This document shows, in pieces, positions 39,646 through 48,300 of a stretch of 64,000 nt of DNA. The notes beneath the pieces are model-generated. The model was not told the DNA's origin and ran no database searches. It was given only the letters and a program-made list of their open reading frames with translations. The DNA is from Phenylobacterium sp. Lineage in GTDB: Bacteria > Pseudomonadota > Alphaproteobacteria > Caulobacterales > Caulobacteraceae. The stretch spans positions 1 through 64,000 of the forward strand of contig JAGOQB010000001.1 in assembly GCA_017991675.1 (NCBI GenBank), in the 5' to 3' direction. How positions within the stretch are numbered: position 1 is the first letter of the stretch; each line of letters starts with the position of its first letter. A program made the translations under genes and the position numbers.

Positions 39646-41955
39646 TCAGTTGCCATATATCGGTTCGCCCAATGTGGCGAGGGTTAGGCGGAACCCGACG
39701 GACTCCGTCGCGCCCAGGCGATTACCGATGGCGTCTTCGCGTCGATAATAGACGTCCAAGCGCAGGCATTCGTCGCGATAGGCCACCCCGATGTCGCGAA
39801 CGACCCAGGCGTCGGCCTGCAGATCGCGGTTGCCGTAGGCGGTCAGCGACCAGTTCTTGGTCAGGTATACCTCGCCGCCGAGATCGAAGTTCTCGACGCG
39901 GCCGTTGGGGTCGGTGGCGATCGGGCTGGAGCGGTCGCGCAGATAGCGGACATAGCCGAAACCCCACTTGGAATTGACGTTGGCCCCGGCCTCGGCGCGG
40001 GCGATGTCGAAGTCCTCGGAATCGAGCCGAGCGCGGGTGAACAGCGACAGGCCGCGGACCGGTTCGGCCGAGGCCGCGACGATCCAGTCGGACGACTTGG
40101 TGCGCAGGCCGCTGGCCGCGGAAAAGACGTCGTTGTCCTCGGTGCGCAGCGAGCGTCCGATCAGCAGGCTGGCGCGGCGCCCGTCGTCCCACAGGATCGA
40201 GGCGCGTCCGCCGACATTGGCCCGCAGCCCGTCCTCATAGAGGTCGTAGCCGGGGAACTTGTTCGGACGGAAGAGATTGGTCTCGTCGAACTCGAAGGCG
40301 AGGCTGTCTTCGTTGAGATAGATCGGCGCGCCGGTGGCGTCGCGGCCCAGGACGACCTGCTTCACGTCCGGCGACAACGCGATCTGAACAATAGGTTCAA
40401 GAACGGCCGTGAAGCTCTTGTAACGCTTGAAGAAGGGATAGCTGACATCAGCCCCGGCGACACCCAGGCCGCGCATCAGGCTGTCCGAGCGCGAGCCGTT
40501 CGACAGCACGCCCTGCAGGTTGTCGTCGATCGAGTAGGCGTCGACCCGGGCCTGGACGTAGGGCGACACCACGATCCCGGCCTTGGTGATGAAGGTCGTC
40601 CGCCAATCGACCTCGCCGGTGGCGCGGGCGCTGTCGAGGCCGTCGAGGCGCTGCGGCGGCGCGTTCAGCGGGGACTGGTCGCGGGTCAGGGCCACGGCGC
40701 TGGCGCGGACGCGCAGTCGGCCGCCCAACACCGCCGGTTCGGCCTCCCAACGGGATTCGATCAGCGGCGCGACGATGGGGAATGTCCGGTCGTTGTCGTC
40801 CGGACGCAGGCCCTGGATGGTGAAGGCCGCGGCCGAGAAGTAGGATCGCTGGTCCTCGCGGATCGTATAGACCTGACTGATCAGGCGGCGGTCGTCGGCG
40901 ACATAGGGGCCGCGCGTCTCGTAGACGCCGCCGATGTCGTACTTGTCGAACAGCAGGTCGTCCGAGGTCCGCTCGGCGGTGAAGCCCCAGCGCCACTTGT
41001 CGTTGATGGCGAAGGCGCCGGACGCCAGGATGTAGCTGCGGGACGTCTCGTCGCCGCTCTGGCCCTGGGGCGCGCCGATGTCGTCGTCGTAGGTGTAGCC
41101 GAACCGCGCCTCGATCCCGCCGGAGTAGAACCGCTTGCGCAGTTTTCCGTTGAGAAGCGGGTTAACTTTCGTGTTGATTTGAGGGCTTAGCGTCAAATCT
41201 GCAGAGGGCGACAGCACGAACAGATACGGCTGCTCGTACGACACCCCCCGACGATCCGAGAACGAAATTTCGGGGGGCATCAGGCCGGACTTGCGCTCGG
41301 CCTGCGGGTCCGGGTGCCAGAAGATCGGCAGGTAGATCAGCGGCACGCCCTTCACCTGGATGACGGCGTTCCGATAGTAGACGAGTTGGCGCTGCTTATC
41401 CTGCACCACCTTGTCGGCCTTGATCGACCAGGTCGGCGACTTGGCGGCCTTGGTGTCAGGCGCGCAGATGTCGCACGGGGTGTAGATCGCGCGGTTCAGC
41501 TCATTGACGGTGTCGGAGCGATGGACGGCGCTGGCGGCGGCCATCTTGACGTTCTGCTGCAGGCGCGATGAGAAGCCGGTCGCGACACCGGCCTTCATCT
41601 CGTCGTCGAGCACGATCTCGTCGGCGTACTGCACAGAGCCGTCGGCGTTGATGATCGAGGTGTCGCCGCGGGCCCGGATCAGGCCCTTGGCTTCGTCGTA
41701 GATCAGTTCCTGGGCGTGCAGGGTGCGGCCCTGATAGCGGACCTCGACCTCGCCCTTGGCCGTGGTGATCTTGTTCTTGTCGTCACGGATGACGAGGTCG
41801 GCTTCCATATAGAGCTGGCCGGGGGCCAGGCCGTCGGGCGAGGGCGGGGCGACGCGCGCCGTCTCCTGCGCCTGGGCCGCGCCGCAGAACACCATCAGCG
41901 CCGCGCCCGCAAGCAGGCCGCGCTTGGCTGAGGCTGAACGCCTGCCGAGACTCAT
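39646..41955 (-). CDS. lptD: LPS-assembly outer membrane protein LptD
   Basis: LptD inserts lipopolysaccharide into the outer leaflet together with LptE. The 769-residue protein has a signal peptide (1-30, GAAQAQ), an OstA/LptA-like jelly-roll domain (about 45-165, with YMEADLVIRDDKNKI and YQGRTLHAQELIYD) and a large beta-barrel (LKxKRFYSGG-type strands to the last residue). The terminal asparagine rather than Phe is unusual. The ATG at 41955 follows GGGGAG; the longer upstream frame runs through an intergenic palindrome. It is third in lptF-lptG-lptD-surA-pdxA. Confidence 0.95.
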   Translation of the reverse strand: MSLGRRSASAKRGLLAGAALMVFCGAAQAQETARVAPPSPDGLAPGQLYMEADLVIRDDKNKITTAKGEVEVRYQGRTLHAQELIYDEAKGLIRARGDTSIINADGSVQYADEIVLDDEMKAGVATGFSSRLQQNVKMAAASAVHRSDTVNELNRAIYTPCDICAPDTKAAKSPTWSIKADKVVQDKQRQLVYYRNAVIQVKGVPLIYLPIFWHPDPQAERKSGLMPPEISFSDRRGVSYEQPYLFVLSPSADLTLSPQINTKVNPLLNGKLRKRFYSGGIEARFGYTYDDDIGAPQGQSGDETSRSYILASGAFAINDKWRWGFTAERTSDDLLFDKYDIGGVYETRGPYVADDRRLISQVYTIREDQRSYFSAAAFTIQGLRPDDNDRTFPIVAPLIESRWEAEPAVLGGRLRVRASAVALTRDQSPLNAPPQRLDGLDSARATGEVDWRTTFITKAGIVVSPYVQARVDAYSIDDNLQGVLSNGSRSDSLMRGLGVAGADVSYPFFKRYKSFTAVLEPIVQIALSPDVKQVVLGRDATGAPIYLNEDSLAFEFDETNLFRPNKFPGYDLYEDGLRANVGGRASILWDDGRRASLLIGRSLRTEDNDVFSAASGLRTKSSDWIVAASAEPVRGLSLFTRARLDSEDFDIARAEAGANVNSKWGFGYVRYLRDRSSPIATDPNGRVENFDLGGEVYLTKNWSLTAYGNRDLQADAWVVRDIGVAYRDECLRLDVYYRREDAIGNRLGATESVGFRLTLATLGEPIYGN

Positions 41956-41979
41956 GAACTCCCCTCGCGCGGACCCTAG

Positions 41980-42012
41980 AGCGAAGCCCGATCCGATGAA
42001 TCGGGCTTCGCT
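41980..42012. repeat. 13-bp perfect palindrome upstream of lptD
   Basis: AGCGAAGCCCGAT (41980-41992) and ATCGGGCTTCGCT (42000-42012) pair perfectly around a 7-base loop. It lies 24 bases upstream of the lptD start, next to a second palindrome and a GANTC site at 42016-42020. It could terminate the lptG transcript or be part of an intergenic repeat family. Confidence 0.75.
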
Positions 42013-42032
42013 CAAGACTCCTTTGAATTGAA

Positions 42033-42076
42033 GCATTTTCCTGCGCCGAACCGGTGCCGGTTTCGGCGAAGGATGC
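42033..42076. repeat. Alphaproteobacterial-type interspersed palindrome
   Basis: GCAT...ATGC outer arms (42033, 42076) enclose CGCCGAA-CCGG/CCGG-T-TTCGGCG, giving a long imperfect stem. The core GCATTTTCCTGCGCCGAACCGG resembles the short palindromic repeats scattered in rhizobial and Caulobacter genomes. It lies in the lptG-lptD gap with the palindrome at 41980-42012. Confidence 0.6.
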
Positions 42077-42112
42077 TCCAGAGCGTGATGCATAACCGGT
42101 CAGTCCGGCGAT

Positions 42113-43216
42113 TCAACCGTCTTCGGTGTAGCAGAGCAGCGCAAGGCCTGACAGCAGCGCCACCAAAGGCGGCGCCCAGGCGGCCGCGAACAGCGGAATG
42201 ATGTCGGCGCCGGCCAGCGCGCCGGAAAACTCGTTGAAGAAGAAAACAATGAAGCCGAGGCCGACGCCGGCGCCGGCGAGGCCCGCCAGGCCGCCCAGCC
42301 GCGCCAGCCGCAGCGAGAAGGCTGCGGCCAGAATCGACATCGCAGCGAACAGCACCGGCGTCGCCAGCAGCTGCTGGAACCGCAGCCGGTAGCCGTTGCC
42401 GGAGAAGCCGGCCTGCTCGGTCAGGCGGATGGCGTCGGGCAGGCGCCAGAAGGCCACCGATTCCGGGGCGGCGTACCGCTCCATGGCCGATTCCGCGTCG
42501 AGCGTGGAGCGGATCGACAGCGAGTCGGAACGCACCGAGCTTTCACCGGCGCTGGCCTCGCGCACGTCCGTGAGCTTCCAGTAGCCCGGATAGAGCTGGG
42601 CCTCGGCCGCTTCCAGCCGGCGCTTGAACTCGGGGCGGCCGCCGCGGTCCTTCTGGTAGACGAAGACCGAGACCGAGCGCAGCCGCACGCGGCCCTGTTC
42701 AGTGTCGCGCTGCTTGGCGTGGATGACCATCTGGGTCCGCTCGTCGCCCTGGCGCAGCCAGACCTCCTTGGGCGCGTCGGTCAGATAGTTTTCCATCAGG
42801 TTGGCGCGGTCGGACTCGTATCGGGCGCTGAAGGCGGCCGCCAGCGGGTTGAACACCAGCACCACGGCCACGCCGATCAGGAAGGCCACGGCCGCCGACG
42901 GCAGGATGAAGCGCCACGCCGAGACGCCCGCTGCGCGCATGGCGACCAGCTCCGAGCGCCGGTTCAGGCCGACATAGGCCGCGATGCCGCCGAACAGGAA
43001 CACGAACGGCAGCAGCATCAGCACCACAGACGGGGCCTGCAGCAGGGTCAGGCCGAACAGCTGGGCGACGCCGACGTCGGCGCGCACCGCCACTTCCCGG
43101 GACAGGTTGACGAACGAGACCAGGATGATGACCGCCGAGATGACGGCCAGCGCCGCGCCGACCCCGGCCAGGGTGCGCCCCATCACATAGCGTTCGAGCT
43201 TGCCGGCGCCGATCAT
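42113..43216 (-). CDS. lptG: LPS export ABC transporter permease LptG
   Basis: This 367-residue YjgP/YjgQ-family permease has six membrane helices (three at about 12-115, three at about 275-360) flanking a periplasmic beta-jelly-roll domain. With LptF and LptB it extracts lipopolysaccharide from the inner membrane. NRRSELVAMRAAGVSAWRF near 83 is the typical coupling helix. The ATG overlaps the lptF stop (ATGA). The order lptF-lptG-lptD makes the assignment to LptG secure. Confidence 0.94.
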   Translation of the reverse strand: MIGAGKLERYVMGRTLAGVGAALAVISAVIILVSFVNLSREVAVRADVGVAQLFGLTLLQAPSVVLMLLPFVFLFGGIAAYVGLNRRSELVAMRAAGVSAWRFILPSAAVAFLIGVAVVLVFNPLAAAFSARYESDRANLMENYLTDAPKEVWLRQGDERTQMVIHAKQRDTEQGRVRLRSVSVFVYQKDRGGRPEFKRRLEAAEAQLYPGYWKLTDVREASAGESSVRSDSLSIRSTLDAESAMERYAAPESVAFWRLPDAIRLTEQAGFSGNGYRLRFQQLLATPVLFAAMSILAAAFSLRLARLGGLAGLAGAGVGLGFIVFFFNEFSGALAGADIIPLFAAAWAPPLVALLSGLALLCYTEDG

Positions 43217-44358
43217 GCGGCGGCCTCCGCATGACGGCTGATCCTGTGAGGTTTCAGGCGCATGTCGATGAAGCGCGAGACTTTTTCCCGGAAGACGCCG
43301 CGCAGGCCGACATAGATCGCCGCGACCGGCACAGCGTACTGCAGGACGTTCAGCCAGGCGGCTTCCTCGGACGCGGCCTGGACGACGAAGCCGAGGATCC
43401 GGAAGCCGACCGCGACCGCGCTCATGATCGCGATGCGCCGGCCATAGCCCATGCGGCTGAAGCCGCCGCCGATGATCGCGGCGAAGGCCAGGGCCATCAG
43501 GGCGATGTTGTAGAGCGGGCTGGCGATGCGGTTATGACCTTCGGCCAGCAGCTTGAGCTGGTTGCGCTTTTCCCACTCCTGCGTGAGGTCGGGGAACAGC
43601 AGTTCGTGCAGATAGCGGTCCGACGGCTTGAAATGGATCAGCTCGTCGCTGCGCATGAACGGTGCGAGTTCATACGGATAGTCGTCGAAGGTCAGGTAGT
43701 TGAGGACGTCGGCCTTGTCGAACTCCTGCATGGAGCCGCGATGCATGGCCAGGACCGGCTTGCCGTTGCGCTTCTCAATCCGGCCTTCGTCGGCGGTGTA
43801 GGTCGTGGCGCCGCCGCCGTCCTTCTCCTGGTGGATGAACAGGTTGTGGATCAGGCCGGTGGCGTCGACCGACTGGGCGTAGACGGTGAGGCCGGGGGCC
43901 GGATTGGTGAACTCGCCTTCGCGGATCAGTGTCGAGGCCAGGTCCGTGCGGACCTCGAACAGGGTCTCGCGCATCTCTCGCGCCGCCAGCGGCTGGATCC
44001 AGAGGTTCATGACCAGGGCCAGCAAGGCGATCATCGCGGCCAGCCGCAGGCCGGGCGAGATCACCCGCCAGCGGCTCATCCCGCCGGCGAAGCAGACCAC
44101 GATCTCCTGCTCGGTGTGCAGGCGGTTGAGCGACACCAGCGCGGCGACGAACACGGCGATCGGCAGCACCATGTTGATCAACTGCGGCATGGCCAGCAGC
44201 GTCACCTTGGCGAACACGACGGCGCTCTGCCGCTGGCCGACGATGAGGTCCAGCGCCGAGAGGCTCTGCGAGAGCAGGGCGACAGCCGCCAGCGCGCCCG
44301 TGGCGAGCACGGTCGGTCCGAGGAGCTGGCGGAGCAGATAACGGTCGATCAGCAGCAT
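43213..44358 (-). CDS. lptF: LPS export ABC transporter permease LptF
   Basis: This 381-residue YjgP/YjgQ permease starts MLLIDRYLLRQLLGPTVLATG and has the coupling-helix region SLNRLHTEQEIVVCFAGGMSRWRV near 78-100, a periplasmic domain (about 125-255) and three C-terminal helices. It forms the LptB2FG transporter with LptG. The ATG at 44358 is preferred to a longer frame crossing the divergent pepA promoter region. It is the first gene of the lpt operon and diverges from pepA, a common alphaproteobacterial layout. Confidence 0.94.
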   Translation of the reverse strand: MLLIDRYLLRQLLGPTVLATGALAAVALLSQSLSALDLIVGQRQSAVVFAKVTLLAMPQLINMVLPIAVFVAALVSLNRLHTEQEIVVCFAGGMSRWRVISPGLRLAAMIALLALVMNLWIQPLAAREMRETLFEVRTDLASTLIREGEFTNPAPGLTVYAQSVDATGLIHNLFIHQEKDGGGATTYTADEGRIEKRNGKPVLAMHRGSMQEFDKADVLNYLTFDDYPYELAPFMRSDELIHFKPSDRYLHELLFPDLTQEWEKRNQLKLLAEGHNRIASPLYNIALMALAFAAIIGGGFSRMGYGRRIAIMSAVAVGFRILGFVVQAASEEAAWLNVLQYAVPVAAIYVGLRGVFREKVSRFIDMRLKPHRISRHAEAAA

Positions 44359-44513
44359 GGGCAGAAAAGTGGGGGTTCGCCGGGGATTTTGCGCGCCCTG
44401 GACGTGAACCTGCTCTAAATCATGCGTCGCCGCGTCACACAACCGCCGCAAGAACGGCCAAGCTTGCTGGCGAGATGGGCGTGGCCCCAATTTCTATTCG
44501 GAGTTCGAGAGTG

Positions 44514-45989
44514 ATGGAGATCGAGTTCATCGCGGCTGGCGCGGCGCTTCCCGAAAAAAGCGCCCTGGCCTTGGTGGTGTTCGAAGGCGCGGTGCTGGAC
44601 GGCGCGGCCGGCCAGGCCGACGCCCAGGCCGGCGGGGCCCTGGCGCGCGCGGCGTCGGCGCAGCGGTTCACCGGCGCGAAGGGCCAGGTCCTGGACGTGC
44701 TAGGCGCGGCCGGCGCGGCGGGCCGCATCCTGCTGGTCGGCGCGGGCAAGAAGGACGGCTTCGACGACGTCGGCGCCGAGCACGCGGCGGCCAGCGCCTA
44801 CAATGCGGTCAAGACTTCGGGGCTGACGTCCCTGCGCGTGGAGCTGCCGGCCGGCGGTTCGGCGGCGCATGCGGCGCTGGGCGTGCGGCTCGCCGCCTAT
44901 CGCTTCGACCGCTACCGGACCAAGGAGCCGGCGGACAAGAAGCCCTCGATCGCCAAGACCCAGGTTGTGGCAGCCGACGCCGACAAGGCGCTGGCCGCCT
45001 TCGCGCCGCTGGCCGCGCTGGCCGATGCGGTGGCCTTCTCGCGCGATCTGGTCTCCGAGCCGCCGAACGTGCTCTACCCCGCCGAATTCGCGCGCCGCGT
45101 GAAGGCGCTGGAGAGCCTGGGCCTCGAAGTCGAGATCCTCGGCGAGGCCGAGATGGAGAAGCTCGGCATGGGCAGCCTGCTGGGCGTGGGGCAGGGCAGC
45201 ACCCGCGAGAGCCAGCTGGCGGTCATCAAGTGGTACGGCGCGGCCGACAAGTCGGCCCAGCCGATCGCCTTCGTCGGCAAGGGCGTCTGCTTCGACACCG
45301 GCGGCATCTCGATCAAGCCGGCCGACGGCATGGAAGACATGAAGTGGGACATGGGCGGCGCCGGCGCCGTCGCCGGTCTCATGCACGTGCTGGCCGGCCG
45401 CAAGGCCAAGGTCAACGCCATCGGCATCCTTGGCCTCGTCGAGAACATGCCCGACGGCAACGCCCAGCGTCCGGGCGACGTGGTCACCTCGATGTCGGGC
45501 CAGACCATCGAGATCATCAACACCGACGCCGAGGGCCGCCTCGTGCTGGCCGACGCCATCTGGTACTGCCAGGACCGCTTCAAGCCGAAGTTCATGGTCG
45601 ATCTGGCGACGCTGACCGGCGCGATCATCATCAGCCTCGGCAACGACTACGCGGGCCTGTTCTCGAACAACGACGAGCTGTCGGCCAACCTGCTGGCGGC
45701 CTCGGGCGCCGAGGGCGAGCCGCTGTGGCGCCTGCCGCTGCCGGTCCAGTACGACAAGAACATCGACTCGATGATCGCCGACATGAAGAACACCGGCGGC
45801 CGGCCGGGTGGTTCGATCACCGCGGCGCTGTTCATCCAGCGCTTCGTCAACAACGTGCCGTGGGCGCACCTGGACATCGCCGGCACCGCCTGGAAGAAAC
45901 CTTCGACCGTCCCGACCATCCCGGACGGCGCGACCGGCTTCGGCGTGCGGCTGCTGAACCGCATGGTTCAGGACAAGTACGAGGGCTGA
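44514..45989 (+). CDS. pepA: Leucyl aminopeptidase PepA
   Basis: This cytosolic M17 aminopeptidase uses two metal ions to remove N-terminal residues. The 491-residue enzyme has an N-terminal PepA_N macro-like domain and the C-terminal catalytic domain with VGKGVCFDTGGISIKP near 255 (metal lysine and aspartate), NTDAEGRLVLAD near 340 (the family signature) and GRPGGSITAALF near 430. The ATG at 44514 follows GAGAG; an ATG at 44475 is possible. E. coli PepA also acts as a DNA-binding regulator, which cannot be judged here. It diverges from lptF. Confidence 0.95.
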   Translation: MEIEFIAAGAALPEKSALALVVFEGAVLDGAAGQADAQAGGALARAASAQRFTGAKGQVLDVLGAAGAAGRILLVGAGKKDGFDDVGAEHAAASAYNAVKTSGLTSLRVELPAGGSAAHAALGVRLAAYRFDRYRTKEPADKKPSIAKTQVVAADADKALAAFAPLAALADAVAFSRDLVSEPPNVLYPAEFARRVKALESLGLEVEILGEAEMEKLGMGSLLGVGQGSTRESQLAVIKWYGAADKSAQPIAFVGKGVCFDTGGISIKPADGMEDMKWDMGGAGAVAGLMHVLAGRKAKVNAIGILGLVENMPDGNAQRPGDVVTSMSGQTIEIINTDAEGRLVLADAIWYCQDRFKPKFMVDLATLTGAIIISLGNDYAGLFSNNDELSANLLAASGAEGEPLWRLPLPVQYDKNIDSMIADMKNTGGRPGGSITAALFIQRFVNNVPWAHLDIAGTAWKKPSTVPTIPDGATGFGVRLLNRMVQDKYEG

Positions 45990-46002
45990 GACTCGATCAG
46001 AT

Positions 46003-46116
46003 CTTCCCCTTCTGGGGGAGGTGGATCGATGCGTAGCATCGAGACGGAGGGGGCTTGCTGACTCTGCAGTCCCCCTCAGTCAGCCATTCGGCTGACAGCT
46101 CCCCCAGAGGGGGAGC
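46003..46116. repeat. Five-hairpin intergenic repeat, copy 2 (downstream of pepA)
   Basis: This is the same stem order as the copy at 21951-22067: CTTCCCC/GGGGGAG (46003-46020), TCGATGC/GCATCGA (46026-46042), GAGGGGGCT/AGTCCCCCTC (46047-46077), GTCAGCC/GGCTGAC (46079-46096) and GCTCCCCC/GGGGGAGC (46098-46116). The sequence of stems two and four differs from copy 1, yet pairing is kept. A GANTC (GACTC) site lies in the third loop at 46060-46064. It starts 14 bases after the pepA stop and ends 12 bases before the next ATG. Confidence 0.85.
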
Positions 46117-46128
46117 ATTGAGGCGCAT

Positions 46129-46851
46129 ATGCGCTACAAGCACCCCATGCGATTCATCCTGCTTCACAGCCCGCTGACGGGGGCGGCGGCCTGGGGCCCG
46201 GTCGCGGCCGAACTGGCCTCGCGCGGGATCGAGACGACGCGGCCGGTGATCCCGCCGATGCTGGTGCTGGCCGCACCCTACTATGAAAGCGCGGCGCAGG
46301 CCGTGGCCGCCCAGGTGCTGAGCCAGGGCGGGCCGTTCGTGCTGGCCGTGCATTCGGCCGCCGGCGGCCTGGCGCCCTCGATCGTGGCCGCGACCAAGGG
46401 GCAGGTGCGCGGGGTGCTCTATGTCGATGCGATTCCGCCCCACCCGGGCCGCAGCTGGTTCGACACCGCCGGCGACGGGCTGGTGGCTAGCCTGAAGGCC
46501 AAGGCGCAGGACGGGATGATCCCGGCCTGGGACCAGTGGTTCCCGCCCGGCGCGCTGGAGAGCCTGCTGCCGGAAGGGCCGCTGCGTGAACGCTTCGTCG
46601 GCGAGTTGGCCGCCACTCCGCTGGCCTGGTTCGAGGAACCCGCCCCGCAGATCGACTTGCCGAGCGACGTCGGCTGGGGCTTCCTGCGACTCTCGAAGGC
46701 CTACGAACGCGAGGCGGGCGAGGCGCGGCGGCTGGGCTGGCCGACTCTGCGGCGCGACCTGCATCACCTGTCGATGGCCGCGCATCCGACGGAGGTCGCC
46801 AACGCCATGCTGGCCCTGACCCGGCTCCTGGGACTGAAGGCGGGCGCGTGA
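46129..46851 (+). CDS. Alpha/beta hydrolase-like protein
   Basis: This 240-residue protein begins RFILLHSPLTGAAAW (first strand and oxyanion loop) and has a nucleophile elbow VHSAAGGLAPS near residue 84 and a likely catalytic histidine in DLHHLSMAAHP near 218. The elbow SAAG rather than GxSxG is slightly atypical, so activity is not certain. The ATG at 46129 has GAGG a few bases upstream; 46147 is an alternative. The last codons overlap the holC start by four bases. Confidence 0.75.
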   Translation: MRYKHPMRFILLHSPLTGAAAWGPVAAELASRGIETTRPVIPPMLVLAAPYYESAAQAVAAQVLSQGGPFVLAVHSAAGGLAPSIVAATKGQVRGVLYVDAIPPHPGRSWFDTAGDGLVASLKAKAQDGMIPAWDQWFPPGALESLLPEGPLRERFVGELAATPLAWFEEPAPQIDLPSDVGWGFLRLSKAYEREAGEARRLGWPTLRRDLHHLSMAAHPTEVANAMLALTRLLGLKAGA

Positions 46852-47306
46852 GCGAAGCGCCCTGCGAGGTCTGGTTCTACCACCTGGAGCGATCCGGGCT
46901 GGACCAGGTGCTGCCCGACCTGCTCGAGCGTACGCTGGGGCGCGGCTGGAAGGCGATCGTGCGCACGCGCGAGCCCGACCGGATCGAGCACCTGGACGGC
47001 TGGCTGTGGTCCTATCGCGACGACAGCTTCCTGCCGCACGGGACCGCCGACGAGCCGCAGAAGGCGCGCCAGCCGATCCTGCTGACCCTGGCCATGGACA
47101 ACCCCAACGCAGCGGACGTGCTGTTCGTCGTCGACGGGGCCGAGCCGGGGGACCTTGCCGGATACGCCCGATGCATGATCGTCTTCGACGGGCGCGACGA
47201 GGCTCAGCTGGCGCTCGCCCGCAGCCAGTGGAAGGCGGTGAAGGCCAAGGGGCATCCGGCGGTCTACTGGAAGCAACAGGAACGGGGATGGGAGAAACAG
47301 GCATGA
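46848..47306 (+). CDS. holC: DNA polymerase III chi subunit
   Basis: HolC links the clamp loader to single-strand binding protein. The 152-residue protein starts EVWFYHLERSGLDQVLPDLLERTL, has EHLDGWLWSYRDDSFLPHG near 47 and PILLTLAMDNPNAADVLFVVDG near 75, which together are the chi signature. GTG at 46848 overlaps the hydrolase stop. Linkage to pepA is common; here a hydrolase gene and the repeat lie between them. Confidence 0.95.
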   Translation: MSEAPCEVWFYHLERSGLDQVLPDLLERTLGRGWKAIVRTREPDRIEHLDGWLWSYRDDSFLPHGTADEPQKARQPILLTLAMDNPNAADVLFVVDGAEPGDLAGYARCMIVFDGRDEAQLALARSQWKAVKAKGHPAVYWKQQERGWEKQA

Positions 47307-47623
47307 AGAAGTTGATCATCCTTGGCGCGTCGCTGATCGCCCTGTCGGCCTGCGCCGACAGCCCGCCGGTGCCACCGCCGGCCCCGCCGAAACCCGCGCC
47401 GGCTCCTGCGCCGCAGCCGCCGAAGGAGCCGGACCAATGCGGGGCGGCCGACGCGCAGAAGTACGTCGGGCGTCCGCGCACCGAGATTCCGGTGCCGGTG
47501 CTGCCGAATCTGCAGCGCGTGGCCTGCACGACCTGCCCGATGACCATGGACTTCAATCCGCGCCGCCTGAACTTCCTCTACGACGCGGCTACCGGGGTCG
47601 TGAAAGAGGTCAAATGCGGCTAG
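47303..47623 (+). CDS. I78-type peptidase inhibitor-like lipoprotein
   Basis: This 106-residue protein has a lipoprotein signal (LIALSAC, cysteine at 17), a Pro/Ala-rich linker and a mature domain with QCGAADAQKYVGRPRTEIP and TMDFNPRRLNFLYDAATGVVKEVKCG, the pattern of the I78 (Streptomyces trypsin inhibitor-like) family. It should sit in the periplasm anchored to a membrane. The ATG overlaps the holC stop by four bases. An unusual CTTCP segment lies in the middle, adding two cysteines. Confidence 0.78.
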   Translation: MKKLIILGASLIALSACADSPPVPPPAPPKPAPAPAPQPPKEPDQCGAADAQKYVGRPRTEIPVPVLPNLQRVACTTCPMTMDFNPRRLNFLYDAATGVVKEVKCG

Positions 47624-47636
47624 CGCCGCGCGCGCG

Positions 47637-48212
47637 ATGAGCTTGGCGCTCGGAGCGATGATCCTGACCGGCGGCGCCTCTACGCGCATGGGCGCCGACA
47701 AGGCTGCGCAGCTTTGGGCCGGGGTCCCCGCGGTCGAGCGCGTCGCCGCCCTGGCGGCGGCGGTCGGAGCCAGGCCGGTGATCACGGTCGGCGGCGCCCC
47801 GCACGGCCTGCCGCATGTGCGCGACGAGCCGCCGCTGGGCGGGCCGGTCGGCGGGGTGCTGGCCGGCGCAGCCGCGCTGCGCGAGGCCGGCTGTCGTCAG
47901 ATCCTGGTCCTGGCCGTCGACGCGCCGACCCTGCAGGCCGAGGACCTCGCTCCGTTGATCGCGGCGGCCGAGCCAGGGGCGGCCTATGAGGGCCTGCACC
48001 TGCCCCTGGTGGCGAGCCTCTCGGCGCTGCCGGCGGACGCCGAGGCCGGGTGGCCGCTGGCCCGGCTGGTCGAGCGCGCCGGTTTGGGCCGGCTGACCTG
48101 TCCGCCGCAGGTCGCGGCGCGAATCCGCGGAGCGAACACGTTAGACGAGCGTGACGCCCTGCTGGCGTGCATGCCGCCGGACGATTCCGCTGAGAATTCG
48201 GGCGCCGGCTGA
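47637..48212 (+). CDS. mobA: Molybdenum cofactor guanylyltransferase MobA-like
   Basis: MobA attaches GMP to molybdopterin to form the bis-MGD cofactor required by nitrate reductase. The 191-residue protein has LTGGASTRMGADKA at 10-23 (nucleotide loop), a DEPPLGGPVGGVLAG segment near 62 and VLAVDAPTL near 92 (metal-binding aspartate). It lies just upstream of the nitrate gene cluster on the same strand, which fits a supply role for NasA. Confidence 0.9.
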   Translation: MSLALGAMILTGGASTRMGADKAAQLWAGVPAVERVAALAAAVGARPVITVGGAPHGLPHVRDEPPLGGPVGGVLAGAAALREAGCRQILVLAVDAPTLQAEDLAPLIAAAEPGAAYEGLHLPLVASLSALPADAEAGWPLARLVERAGLGRLTCPPQVAARIRGANTLDERDALLACMPPDDSAENSGAG

Positions 48213-48239
48213 CCGCTCATTGGGCGTTTTCGCGTCGTA

Positions 48240-48264
48240 GGGGGCGAGGGCGTCGCTCGCCCCC
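48240..48264 (+). terminator. Hairpin between mobA and nasT
   Basis: GGGGGCGAG (48240-48248) pairs with CTCGCCCCC (48256-48264) around a 7-base loop, 28 bases after the mobA stop. A second small palindrome, CCCCGCGGGG, lies just after. No T run is seen, so this is a possible terminator or leader structure before nasT. Confidence 0.45.
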
Positions 48265-48300
48265 TGCTCAAGTCCCCCGCGGGGATCTTAGTCGAGCGGC

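Noticed and set aside
42015-42093. Upstream extension of lptD through the palindromic gap
   Set aside because: The translated segment crosses the repeats and lacks a signal peptide at its start. The ATG at 41955 with GGGGAG gives a normal LptD signal.
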